Of a DNA stretch of 64,000 nucleotides, positions 50,627 through 58,578 are shown piece after piece. Origin of the DNA: Prado023 sp963736425. GTDB taxonomy: Bacteria > Actinomycetota > Actinomycetes > S36-B12 > CAIYMF01. Position 1 is the first letter of the stretch; every line of letters starts with the position of its first letter. The stretch is taken from NCBI GenBank assembly GCA_963736425.1, contig CAVTOX010000014.1, forward strand, positions 186,001-250,000, read 5' to 3'. The notes under the pieces are model-generated. The model saw only the letters and a program-made list of their open reading frames with translations. It was not told the origin of the DNA and did no database searches. The translations under genes were made by a program, and so were the position numbers.

Positions 50627-53035
50627 CTAACCCGCGCCCACGCCGCCCCGGGCCGCCCCCCGGGCCGCCAGGCCTGCGAACACCGACCGGGGGGCCAGGG
50701 CCGCCACCACGCGGCGGACCCACCCGGCACGATGTGCCAACGCCCGACGGATGATCCGCACGTCCCCAGCCAGGGCGCCCGGCCGAGGGCCTGATGCGTC
50801 AACAGCCCGCCGCTCGGCCAGCTTCACGCCACCTGCCTGCCCACCTGCGGGAACAGCCAGAGCCGAGGGCTCTGGCTCGCTCGTTGCGGGCGCCGCCCCA
50901 GGCGACCCGTAGCGTTGCCACTCCACGGCGCGCAGGATCCGCGCAAGGGCCTCCTCGACCGGTGCCGGCTCGGCCCCACGTCCGGACGTCACCAGGGCCT
51001 CGACCCCGGCGAGTGTGGTGCGCGGTGTGGAGGACTCCGACGCGAGGCGGAGGTCGACCACCGTGTCGACGACCTCCCGGTAGGCCGCCTCCCCATCACC
51101 GGCACGCAGTCGGCGCCGACGGCGAACGCGGCGGACGACTGTCGGAAGCAGGAGCAGGACCAGGGCCAGGACCACCAGGATCCAGCCCACCGGCACGCCC
51201 TGGCCGCCCGACCGCTGCTCGCCGATAGCCCCCGTCTCGTCCTCGGGTACCTGGGCCGGGGCCCCGGTGCTGCTGGCCGAGGGGGCGGCAGCGGATTGGG
51301 TCGGTGCGGCGCTCGGACCGGTGGTCGACTGGGCGGCTGTCGTGTACCCCGGCGTGGTGGTGGTCGGAGCTCCGGGCGTCGGCTCGAATCGGACCCACCC
51401 TGCCGAACCCATCCAGAGCTCGGGCCAGGCATGCGCATCGGTCCCGCGCACCACCCACTGGTTGCCCTCGAGTCGGCCCTGCGTGAACCCGACCACCACC
51501 CGGGCCGGGATCCCGACCGACCGTGCCATCAGGGCCATGGTCGCCGCGAACTGCTCGCAGTACCCGACCCTCTCCTCGAGGAAGGCCGCCAACGCGTCCT
51601 CGTCGGAGCCGCCCTCGATCTGCGTCGAGTAGGTGAACCTGCCATCGGTGGTGAACCACCGCTGCAGCGCGATCGCTGCGTCGAAGGGCGTCGCCGACCC
51701 CGCCGTGATCTCGCGGGCCAGTTGCGGCAGATCCTCCCCGGTCAGAGGCGTCGGGTCGGCGAGGTTCTCGCCGAACACCTGATCGGGCCTGAAGGGCACC
51801 GTGCTGGCCGCCCGCAGGCCGTCGGCGTCGAGATCCTGGGCGGCTGCGACGAGGCTGATCCGAGCCCCTTCGACGGAGTCCCCGTCCGCGCGCAGCGGGA
51901 GTGACGTGCGCTGGTCCCACACCACGGGCCAGTCGGTCAGCGAGAGGTAGGACCCGTTCGGGCTCGGCAGGGTCGTGCCCCCCAAGGGGCCGACGTCCAG
52001 CTGGTACTCGGTCACGGGGACCCCGGGCGGCTGATCCGCTGACGGCACACTGCCATCGGCACGGGCCGGGGGCTGGGGGCCGGTCTGGTTGGGGCCGACG
52101 GGACTCCACTGCTCGCCGTCGAACAGCTCGAGGATCGACAGTCGGAGGTAGTCGGGTCGGGTGGCGGTGGTCGCCAGGGTGATCACCGGCCGGGTGTCGT
52201 TGCTCACCAGCGACCGGCGCAGCGAGACCAGCGCGTCCACCTCCACCGTCCCGCCGCCTGACCCGGTTCCGATGTCGACGGGTTCAGCGGGACCACCCAG
52301 GGTCGTCAGCCCACCTGCAACCAGGGCCAGGGCGGTGGTGGCTGCGGCGATGGTCAGGCCCGTCCCGGGGGAGCCGGCCCGGGCACCTGGGCTCCAGCGC
52401 GACGCCCGGTCTCGCTGGAGGGCCGACAGGATCGCCAGCCAGCCCAGGGCGACGAGGGGGAATGCCCACCAGGGCGCCGAACCCCGGTTGACCAGCCATG
52501 GCACCGCGAAGAGGGTCGCCAGCGGGATCAGGGTCATCCCGGGGAGATCCAGGCCCGCCGCCAGCGTGTCCACCACCAGGGCGGCCAGGCCGATCCCGGC
52601 AACGATGAGCAGGAGCAGTCCCGGGTCGGGTCCTGCCGGCGGCACCGTGTCCATGGAGTAGTCCCTGCCCTGTGCTGCGAGCTCCCGGAGCCGGAAGAAC
52701 GCCGCGGGCCCGGGCAGGAACCCCCACCGCGCCTCGTCGCGGGCGAAGAGCAGGGCCAGGCTCACGATCAGGGCGGCGAACTGCAGCAGGGGAATCAGGG
52801 GGGCGGGCACGCGCAGCGACCGCGCACATCCACCGACCAGCGTGATGATCGCCACCACCACGATCGTGCGCGCGAGCCACCATGCACCGTCCAACAGCGG
52901 CTGGATGCACAAGGAGCCCATGAGGACGGCCAGGGCGCCGATCGCGCCCGCGTGCCAGCGTCCCTCCCGCAGTCGGGCCGAGAGCACCTCACCCCGACCT
53001 GCGCGAACCCCCGGGCGGGCGACATCCACGCTCAT
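50627..53035 (-). CDS. TgpA-like transglutaminase membrane protein (DUF3488)
   Basis: An 802-residue protein: six or so N-terminal helices (residues 20-250), a large extracytoplasmic transglutaminase domain, a further helix (VPVGWILVVLALVLLLLPTVV) and a cytoplasmic C-terminal part. Catalytic residues fit VGYCEQFAATMALMARSVG (Cys), GTDAHAWPELW (His) and WVRFEPTPG (acidic). An Ala/Pro/Ser-rich linker precedes the last helix. The ATG at 53035 overlaps the DUF58 stop by 4 bases. Third gene of the MoxR-DUF58-TgpA operon; role probably in envelope peptide or protein processing. Confidence 0.85.
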   Translation of the reverse strand: MSVDVARPGVRAGRGEVLSARLREGRWHAGAIGALAVLMGSLCIQPLLDGAWWLARTIVVVAIITLVGGCARSLRVPAPLIPLLQFAALIVSLALLFARDEARWGFLPGPAAFFRLRELAAQGRDYSMDTVPPAGPDPGLLLLIVAGIGLAALVVDTLAAGLDLPGMTLIPLATLFAVPWLVNRGSAPWWAFPLVALGWLAILSALQRDRASRWSPGARAGSPGTGLTIAAATTALALVAGGLTTLGGPAEPVDIGTGSGGGTVEVDALVSLRRSLVSNDTRPVITLATTATRPDYLRLSILELFDGEQWSPVGPNQTGPQPPARADGSVPSADQPPGVPVTEYQLDVGPLGGTTLPSPNGSYLSLTDWPVVWDQRTSLPLRADGDSVEGARISLVAAAQDLDADGLRAASTVPFRPDQVFGENLADPTPLTGEDLPQLAREITAGSATPFDAAIALQRWFTTDGRFTYSTQIEGGSDEDALAAFLEERVGYCEQFAATMALMARSVGIPARVVVGFTQGRLEGNQWVVRGTDAHAWPELWMGSAGWVRFEPTPGAPTTTTPGYTTAAQSTTGPSAAPTQSAAAPSASSTGAPAQVPEDETGAIGEQRSGGQGVPVGWILVVLALVLLLLPTVVRRVRRRRRLRAGDGEAAYREVVDTVVDLRLASESSTPRTTLAGVEALVTSGRGAEPAPVEEALARILRAVEWQRYGSPGAAPATSEPEPSALAVPAGGQAGGVKLAERRAVDASGPRPGALAGDVRIIRRALAHRAGWVRRVVAALAPRSVFAGLAARGAARGGVGAG

Positions 53036-54336
53036 CGCAGTGCCGCCAACCCTGCCCACGCGGCCGCGACGGACCCCATCAGCGCGTCCGCGCCGGAGCC
53101 GGTCCGCTCCAGGCGCGTGACCCGCCAGCTGGCCTGGTGGAACCAGGCCAGGGCATCGTCGGTGCCTGTCGCGCCCAGCGGCGCAGGCCCGGTTCGCTCA
53201 GCGGCCCACTGGTCTGCGGCGATCGCCACGAGCAACCGGGTCGGGCTGTGCGCCCCGATCGCTGCAAGCAACCTGGCGGTGGGAACCTCCACCCGACCGG
53301 CGATGAGGATCAGCGGACCTGCACCGTTGGCCTGTGCGGAGTAGGCCAACGACGAACTCGGCACAGTGCCATGACTCACGGGAACCGTTGCCAGGGCCAG
53401 CAGCAGCTCGCGGCGCTCGGCGGACACCCCGGTCATCGGTGATCCGATGAACAGGGCCACATCGTCGGTCGTGCGCACGGTGAGGTCCCAGCCGCTCTCC
53501 AGCGCCAGGCACCCGATGCTGGCGGCCATGCTCAGCGCGGCATCAACCGAGGAGTCCGGCTCACGTCCTCGATGGTCGGACTCTCGCAGGTCGATGATCA
53601 ACGTGATCGCCGACCGCCAGGGGTTCTCCTCACTGCGGACCATCAGGTTGCCCGTGCGGGCCGAGGCCTTCCAGTCGATGCGCCGGACCTCGTCGCCGGG
53701 GTGGTAGTCGCGGGGGATCACGTCGTCGGTGGCAGCGCCACGGGCGCCGAGGTGGCCGCTGCCCGTACCCACTGATGCCCCGCCGAGGATGAGGGGATCC
53801 AACTCGACGACCGGCGGGTGGACGATGATCTCGTCGCGGCCGCCGGCCGTGATCACCCTGTGGACCATGCCGTACCGGTCGATCACATGGATGCGCATCG
53901 GGCCGAGGTGGTGGATCCCGCGGGCGCCGACGCGCAGTCGGTAGTGCGAGCGGCTGACCCCCTGCCCGGCGATCCCGTTGAGCGCGAACCGGTGCGGCCC
54001 GCCCAGCTCCGCAGGGGCCTCGTCCTCCAGCAGCAGGCTGCGACCGCGCGGGAACCTGCCCCGCACGCTGACGGTGACCTTGAGCTGGTCACCGCAGGCC
54101 AGCTCACGGGTGCTCAACTCCCGTTCGAGTGTCAGGTCCGACCTCGGGCTGCGGGTGAGGAGGGCGGCGGCCAGCGGCAGGAGGGCAACGAGGACCCCGA
54201 ACTGCACCCCGGGGGTCCATCCCTGCACCCAGCCGATCACCGCCAGCGCCAGACCGGTGCCGAGGAACCACCAGCCGCGCCCGGTCAGGCCGACCCGGGA
54301 GCGGATCGAGCCCCGTGAGGCCGGGTCCGGTGGCAT
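53032..54336 (-). CDS. DUF58 protein
   Basis: A 434-residue protein with two N-terminal helices (WWFLGTGLALAVIGWVQGW, VQFGVLVALLPLAAALL), a beta-rich region, and the DUF58 hallmark IPRDYHPGDEVRRIDWKASARTGNLMVR followed by a von Willebrand A-like fold (ITLIIDLRESD). It is always found with MoxR-type ATPases. It starts one base after the moxR stop and overlaps the transglutaminase gene. Confidence 0.88.
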   Translation of the reverse strand: MPPDPASRGSIRSRVGLTGRGWWFLGTGLALAVIGWVQGWTPGVQFGVLVALLPLAAALLTRSPRSDLTLERELSTRELACGDQLKVTVSVRGRFPRGRSLLLEDEAPAELGGPHRFALNGIAGQGVSRSHYRLRVGARGIHHLGPMRIHVIDRYGMVHRVITAGGRDEIIVHPPVVELDPLILGGASVGTGSGHLGARGAATDDVIPRDYHPGDEVRRIDWKASARTGNLMVRSEENPWRSAITLIIDLRESDHRGREPDSSVDAALSMAASIGCLALESGWDLTVRTTDDVALFIGSPMTGVSAERRELLLALATVPVSHGTVPSSSLAYSAQANGAGPLILIAGRVEVPTARLLAAIGAHSPTRLLVAIAADQWAAERTGPAPLGATGTDDALAWFHQASWRVTRLERTGSGADALMGSVAAAWAGLAALR

Positions 54337-54337
54337 C

Positions 54338-55294
54338 TCAGCTCCAGGAGGAGCGGGGGATCCGGGAGACGATCGCCCGGATCACGTCGGGACCGGTGCG
54401 TCCCGAGGCCGCGGTCTGGGCGGAGAGCAGGACGCGATGCCCCAGCACGGTCGGGGCCAGCATGAGGATGTCGTCAGGCAGCACGAACGTGCGTCCGTCC
54501 AGGGCTGCCCACGCTCGCGCGGCCCGGACCAGGTGCAGCGTGCCACGGGGGGAGGCGCCCAGACGGAGGTCCTCACTGGTTCGGGTGGCTGTCGTGACCG
54601 CGACGGCGAGGCTGCGCACGGGGTCCGATACGTGCACCTCGCGCACCGCCCCCATGAGGGCGGCCAGCTCCTCAAGCGTGGCCGCGGGAGCCAGGCTGAG
54701 AAGGGGGTCGTCGCCGGCATGCTCGGCGAGCATGCGCAGCTCGTCGGCGGGGCTGGGGTAGCCCAGGGAGATCCGTGCCATGAACCGGTCGCGCTGGGCC
54801 TCGGGCAGGGCGTAGGTGCCCTCCATGTCCACCGGGTTCTGGGTGGCGATCACCAGGAACGGCGTGGCCAGCACGTGCGTGGTCCCGTCGACGGTGACCT
54901 GGTGCTCCTCCATCGCCTCCAGCAGTGCCGACTGGGTCTTGGGGGAGGCCCGGTTGATCTCGTCGGCGAGCACGACGTTGGCGAAGATCGCACCCGGTCG
55001 GAACTCGAAGTCCCGGGTCTCCTGGTTGAACACCGAGACCCCGGTGACGTCGCTGGGCAGGAGGTCCGGGGTGAACTGGATGCGGCGCACCGTCACCCCG
55101 AGGGTCCGCGCCAGGCTCTTGGCGAGCATGGTCTTGCCGACGCCGGGCACGTCCTCGATCAGCAGGTGACCACCGGCCAGCAGCACGGTCAGGGCCATGC
55201 GGGTCGACTCAGGCTTGCCGGCCAGTACGGAGTCGACGCCGGCGCGGATCCGGGCAGCCGTGTCGAGGACCGTGCGATCGAGCATGTCGGTCAT
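54338..55294 (-). CDS. MoxR-family AAA+ ATPase
   Basis: A 318-residue AAA-3/MoxR ATPase, likely a chaperone for the DUF58 and transglutaminase partners. Walker A is EDVPGVGKTMLA, Walker B VVLADEINRASPKTQSALLEAMEE, sensor 1 ATQNPVDMEGTYALPEAQRDRF, and sensor 2 lies in GASPRGTLHLVRAARAWA. A GAGGAGG site lies upstream of ATG 55294. First gene of a three-gene operon that runs on the minus strand. Confidence 0.9.
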   Translation of the reverse strand: MTDMLDRTVLDTAARIRAGVDSVLAGKPESTRMALTVLLAGGHLLIEDVPGVGKTMLAKSLARTLGVTVRRIQFTPDLLPSDVTGVSVFNQETRDFEFRPGAIFANVVLADEINRASPKTQSALLEAMEEHQVTVDGTTHVLATPFLVIATQNPVDMEGTYALPEAQRDRFMARISLGYPSPADELRMLAEHAGDDPLLSLAPAATLEELAALMGAVREVHVSDPVRSLAVAVTTATRTSEDLRLGASPRGTLHLVRAARAWAALDGRTFVLPDDILMLAPTVLGHRVLLSAQTAASGRTGPDVIRAIVSRIPRSSWS

Positions 55295-55429
55295 CGTGGG
55301 CCAGCCTCCTCAAGGGCATCTGCTGTGACAAGCATCAGGCATGGGCCCAAGTCGCGCCACCCCCGCCTGCGCAGGTGCCCGGTGCCGTGGCCAGAATGGG
55401 GTCGACCCGTCGTAGAAAGAGGAGGACTC

Positions 55430-55969
55430 ATGACTGTACATCCGGCTGTGCTCGGACGTTTCTTCGATGACTTCGAGGTCGGTGACAACTACCAGCACCC
55501 CTTCGGCCGCACGATCACCGAGGCCGACAATGCCTGGTTCACGCTGCTGACCTGCAACACCAACCAGATGCACTTCAACTCCCACCTGTCGGCGCAGAAC
55601 CCGATCACCGAGGGCAAGATCATCGTGGTGTCGGGCTTCACTGTCGGGCTGGTCCTCGGGCTCACGGTCCTGGACATGAGCCAGAACGCCGTGGCCAACC
55701 TCGGCTGGAACAACATCAAGCTGACCCACCCCGTGTACGTCGGGGACACCATCTACGCCGAGAGCGTCTGCACGGACAAGCGCCCGTCGAAGTCCCGGCC
55801 GGACATGGGGATCATCTCGATGATGACCCGCGCCCTGAACCAGGACGGCGACGTCGTGATGACCTACGACCGTTCGGTGATGATCCCGACGCGCGCCAGC
55901 GGCATCGGGCAGAACTACTTCCCCCAGGCCAAATCCGGCCCGATGGAGGTACCTGCTCCCACGCAGTAG
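55430..55969 (+). CDS. MaoC-family (R)-specific enoyl-CoA hydratase
   Basis: A 179-residue hot-dog-fold protein: FFDDFEVGDNYQHPFGRTITEADNAWFTLLTCNTNQMHFNSHL, with the hydratase motif region around N-x-H, then ITEGKIIVVSGFTVGLVLGLTVLDMS and HPVYVGDTIYAESVC. Closest in look to mesaconyl-CoA hydratase/MaoC proteins of actinobacteria. The substrate is not certain. AGAGGAGG lies 6 bases before the ATG; a strong hairpin follows the stop. Confidence 0.82.
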   Translation: MTVHPAVLGRFFDDFEVGDNYQHPFGRTITEADNAWFTLLTCNTNQMHFNSHLSAQNPITEGKIIVVSGFTVGLVLGLTVLDMSQNAVANLGWNNIKLTHPVYVGDTIYAESVCTDKRPSKSRPDMGIISMMTRALNQDGDVVMTYDRSVMIPTRASGIGQNYFPQAKSGPMEVPAPTQ

Positions 55970-55980
55970 CCGATCGATCC

Positions 55981-56021
55981 ACGAATCCCGGTCTGGACCA
56001 CGCGGTCCGACCGGGATTCGT
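55981..56021. terminator. Strong hairpin terminator after the MaoC gene
   Basis: A perfect 12-bp outer stem (ACGAATCCCGGT with ACCGGGATTCGT) and a 5-bp inner stem (GGACC/GGTCC). It isolates the division cluster from upstream read-through. Confidence 0.85.
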
Positions 56022-56093
56022 CATGTCCGAGCCGACTTCTGGAGTCTCACGGGGTCGATGTGGAGGGCTTCTCCCAGGAATGGGGCTCATAGG

Positions 56094-56122
56094 GAGACAA
56101 GTGGAGGGTTGTGGAGTATGGT
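56094..56122 (+). promoter_or_regulatory. Candidate promoter of the division (dcw) cluster
   Basis: GAGACA (56094-56099), 17-base spacer, TATGGT (56117-56122). The -10 overlaps the second and third MraZ-type repeats, so MraZ binding would block the promoter. The -35 is weak. Confidence 0.4.
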
Positions 56123-56146
56123 GGCGTGCGTTCGAGTTGGGTGGGA
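56101..56146 (+). promoter_or_regulatory. MraZ-type operator: 10-bp-phased direct repeats
   Basis: GTGGAG at 56101 and 56111, GTGGCG at 56121 and GTGGGA at 56141, every repeat in step with a 10-base helical turn (one unit skipped at 56131). MraZ of other bacteria binds TGGGN-type direct repeats with 10-base spacing ahead of its own gene and represses the dcw cluster. Another GTGGAGGG lies at 56060-56067. Confidence 0.75.
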
Positions 56147-56167
56147 CGGCAGGGGAGGTGAGTGGCC

Positions 56168-56599
56168 ATGTTCCTCGGGACGCATTTCCCGAAGCTGGAC
56201 GAGAAGGGCCGCATCATCCTTCCCGCCAAGTTCCGCGAGCCCCTCACTGACGGCCTCGTGCTGACCAAGGGCCAGGACCGCTGCCTGGTGGTCTGGCCAC
56301 GCGAGGAGTTCGACACCTACGCCGCGGACCTGCGGGCCAGCGCCCAGGCCAATGCCCGGGTGCGCGCCATGACGCGCGTCTTCTTCTCCTCGGCCTACGA
56401 CGAGTCGCTTGACCGTCAGGGTCGGCTGACCGTCCCGCCGGTGCTGCGCGACTACGCGTCCCTGGATCGCGAGCTCACCGTCGTCGGCGCGGACAACCGC
56501 ATCGAGATCTGGGCCGCAGACGCCTGGGAGACCTACCTGTCCGAGCACGAGGCCGAGTTCGCCGAACTCGACCAGGACGGGGGTGTCGTCCTGCCCTGA
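56168..56599 (+). CDS. mraZ: Transcriptional regulator MraZ
   Basis: A 143-residue protein with two tandem AbrB-like SpoVT/MraZ domains: FLGTHFPKLDEKGRIILPAKFRE, and later SLDRQGRLTVPPVLRDYASLDRELTVVG, each with the conserved D-x-K/R-x-G-R pair. It forms rings that bind direct repeats upstream of the dcw cluster and repress it. ATG at 56168 begins the family-typical MFLGTH; the GTG at 56162 is an alternative. AGGGGAGGTG supplies the ribosome site. Confidence 0.95.
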   Translation: MFLGTHFPKLDEKGRIILPAKFREPLTDGLVLTKGQDRCLVVWPREEFDTYAADLRASAQANARVRAMTRVFFSSAYDESLDRQGRLTVPPVLRDYASLDRELTVVGADNRIEIWAADAWETYLSEHEAEFAELDQDGGVVLP

Positions 56600-56647
56600 G
56601 CGCTCCCGTCTCCCCCATCCGCCCCATGAGATTCCCCTCCGCGATCT

Positions 56648-56700
56648 CGACGCCACTTCCCCGGTGCCGAGACCACCCCGACGCCACTTCCCCGGTGCCG
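56648..56700 (+). repeat. 22-bp direct repeat, 31-bp period, between mraZ and rsmH
   Basis: Two identical copies start at 56648 and 56679 and read CGACGCCACTTCCCCGGTG followed by CCG. On the other strand each contains GGGGAAGTGGCG, which includes GTGGCG. Not coding. It could be a second regulator site or a small duplication. Confidence 0.7.
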
Positions 56701-56755
56701 GAGCCGCGGCGGGGGGCCTGGTGGTACGGCCCGTTCCCTCCCAGGAGGTGCCCGC

Positions 56756-56851
56756 GTGCACTCGATCCGGCGGTACCTCGCCCTCCCCGCGTCCGTCCTG
56801 TGCACGGCCGTCACGTTGTACCTGCTCAACCAGCTCGTGGTTCCCGGGTGA
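56756..56851 (+). CDS. 31-residue membrane micro-ORF coupled to rsmH
   Basis: GTG at 56756, stop TGA at 56849-56851; the GTG start of rsmH overlaps that stop (GTGA). A strong ribosome site CAGGAGGTG lies 7 bases upstream. The peptide MHSIRRYLALPASVLCTAVT, then LYLLNQLVVPG, has two Arg before one hydrophobic helix, the pattern of a small inner-membrane protein with cytoplasmic N-terminus. I do not recognise a family. Either a real microprotein or a leader that couples rsmH translation. Confidence 0.55.
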   Translation: MHSIRRYLALPASVLCTAVTLYLLNQLVVPG

Positions 56852-57807
56852 ACCCGGAACCGGGGCATGTGCCGGTCCTCCTCGAGCGCTGCCTGGAGCT
56901 GCTCGGACCCGCACTGAGCCAGCCCGGAGCGGTGGCGGTCGATGCCACCCTCGGTCTCGGTGGCCACACCGAGGCGATGCTGGCGGCGCACCCGCAGCTG
57001 GTTGTCGTCGGCCTGGACCGCGACACCGAGGCGCTGGGCCGGGCACGTGCCCGGCTGGCTCCGTTCGGCGAGCGGTTCCGCGGCGTCCACTGCGTCTACG
57101 ACCAGCTGCCCGAGGCGATCGAGGGCCTGGGGTACCGGCGGGTCGATGCCATCCTGTTCGACCTCGGTGTGTCCTCCATGCAGCTCGACGTCGCCGACCG
57201 CGGGTTCGCCTACTCCCAGGATGCCGTCCTGGACATGCGGATGGACCAGACCCAGGGGATCACCGCGGCCGAGGTGCTCAACTCCTACCCGGTGGGCGAC
57301 CTCGCCCGGATCCTGCGCACCTACGGCGAGGAGAAGTTCGCCGGCCCCCTGGCCCGGGCGATCGTGCGCGAGCGCGAGCGCGAGCCATTCACGACCAGCC
57401 CGCGGCTCGTCGAGCTCATCCGCGACACCATCCCAGCGCCGGCCCGGCGGACCGGGGGCAACCCGGCCAAGCGCACGTTCCAGGCGCTGCGCATCGAGGT
57501 CAACTCCGAGCTCGACGTGCTGCGCCGCGCGATCCCGGCAGCGCTCTCCGTGCTCGCCGTGGGCGGCCGGATGGTGGTCCTGAGCTACCACTCGGGTGAG
57601 GACCGGATCGTCAAGGCCGCACTGATGCCCGCCACCAACCCGGTCGTCCCGCACGGGCTGCCGGTGATTCCCGAGGAATTGCGCCCGACTGCGCGTGTGC
57701 TGACACGCGGATCCCAGAAAGCATCAGAGGATGAGGTCCTGCGAAACCCGCGTGCCGCCTCCGTGCGACTGCGGGCCGTGGAGAAGGTCGATGTCCGGGA
57801 GGTCTGA
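56848..57807 (+). CDS. rsmH: 16S rRNA (cytosine1402-N4)-methyltransferase RsmH (MraW)
   Basis: An AdoMet-dependent methyltransferase of 319 residues that N4-methylates C1402 of 16S rRNA. Motif I is VAVDATLGLGGHTEAML, then VVGLDRDTEAL, ILFDLGVSSMQLDVADRGFAYSQD, and the C-terminal VVLSYHSGEDRIVK. HVPVLLERCLELL is the typical N-terminus. The GTG at 56848 overlaps the micro-ORF stop; the longer in-frame frame upstream has no domain. It is followed directly by the FtsL-like gene. Confidence 0.93.
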   Translation: MNPEPGHVPVLLERCLELLGPALSQPGAVAVDATLGLGGHTEAMLAAHPQLVVVGLDRDTEALGRARARLAPFGERFRGVHCVYDQLPEAIEGLGYRRVDAILFDLGVSSMQLDVADRGFAYSQDAVLDMRMDQTQGITAAEVLNSYPVGDLARILRTYGEEKFAGPLARAIVREREREPFTTSPRLVELIRDTIPAPARRTGGNPAKRTFQALRIEVNSELDVLRRAIPAALSVLAVGGRMVVLSYHSGEDRIVKAALMPATNPVVPHGLPVIPEELRPTARVLTRGSQKASEDEVLRNPRAASVRLRAVEKVDVREV

Positions 57808-58578
57808 ATGAGTTCGACGCGTACGGCAGGTCGCCGCGACTCGCGACCCCCGGGCGCCCGAACCGCCCGCACAACCCGCACCGGGAGCGGGACTCGCACG
57901 ACGTCCCGCCGCTCGAGTTCGTCGGTCACGGCGCCGCTGGTCGACCAGGGCGACGGCGAGATCGAGGTCGGGCCCCCGGCCCAGGGCCTCGGGGCGGCCC
58001 CGCGTCGCCGGGCCGGACGATCCCGGACCGACGGGATGCCCAGGCCCAGGTCGCCGCGGCACCGCATGCTCCTGGTCTGCACCGCGACCCTGGCGGCCGG
58101 CTTCTTCGCGGTCCTGCTGCTCAACACCATCATCAGTCAGGGCGCCTTCCGTCAGCATGAGCTCGAGATCCAGTTGATCCTGCTCGCCGAGAAGGAGGAG
58201 GCCCTGGCCCGCGCCGTCCAGCAGGCCGAGGCCCCCCTCGAGGTGGAGAAGGCGGCCCGCAAGCTCGGCATGGTCCCGGCGGCGGCGCCGGTGTTCCTCC
58301 GCCTGTCCGACGGCAAGGTCCTCGGGGAGCCCGTGCCCGCACCCGAGCCGATAGCCCCAGTCGACTTCGCCGGCGCCCCGGGGATCCAGCCCACCCCGAC
58401 GCCCACCCCGACTGGAAGTTCGGCGACCGACATCGATCCCGCGCTGGACCCGGCCACGGGCCTCGACCCCGCGGCAGATCCCGCGGCAGATCCCGCGGCC
58501 AGTCCTGCCGCGGACCCTGTCGCAGGCACTGTCGTCAGCCCCGCGCCCGTCCCGACCCAGCAAGGGGTGAACCCGTGA
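57808..58578 (+). CDS. ftsL: FtsL-like cell division protein
   Basis: A 256-residue bitopic protein: a long basic, disordered N-terminus (residues 1-90), one helix (MLLVCTATLAAGFFAVLLLNTIIS), then an extracytoplasmic coiled coil (HELEIQLILLAEKEEALARAVQQAEAPLEVEKAARKLGMVPA), the septum formation initiator/FtsL pattern, and a Pro/Ala/Asp-rich tail with tandem DPAA repeats. It would join FtsB-type and FtsQ partners at the septum and support FtsI. It begins one codon after the rsmH stop and overlaps ftsI by 4 bases (GTGA). Confidence 0.82.
   Translation: MSSTRTAGRRDSRPPGARTARTTRTGSGTRTTSRRSSSSVTAPLVDQGDGEIEVGPPAQGLGAAPRRRAGRSRTDGMPRPRSPRHRMLLVCTATLAAGFFAVLLLNTIISQGAFRQHELEIQLILLAEKEEALARAVQQAEAPLEVEKAARKLGMVPAAAPVFLRLSDGKVLGEPVPAPEPIAPVDFAGAPGIQPTPTPTPTGSSATDIDPALDPATGLDPAADPAADPAASPAADPVAGTVVSPAPVPTQQGVNP
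58465..58500 (+). repeat. 12-bp tandem repeat (three copies) in the FtsL-like tail
   Basis: GACCCCGCGGCA, GATCCCGCGGCA, GATCCCGCGGCC. It encodes DPAA three times. In-frame repeat number could vary between strains. Confidence 0.8.

Noticed and set aside
51400..51480. Transglutaminase acidic residue Glu (FEPTP) in place of Asp as a loss of function
   Set aside because: The FEPTP form is, to my knowledge, usual in actinobacterial TgpA-like proteins.
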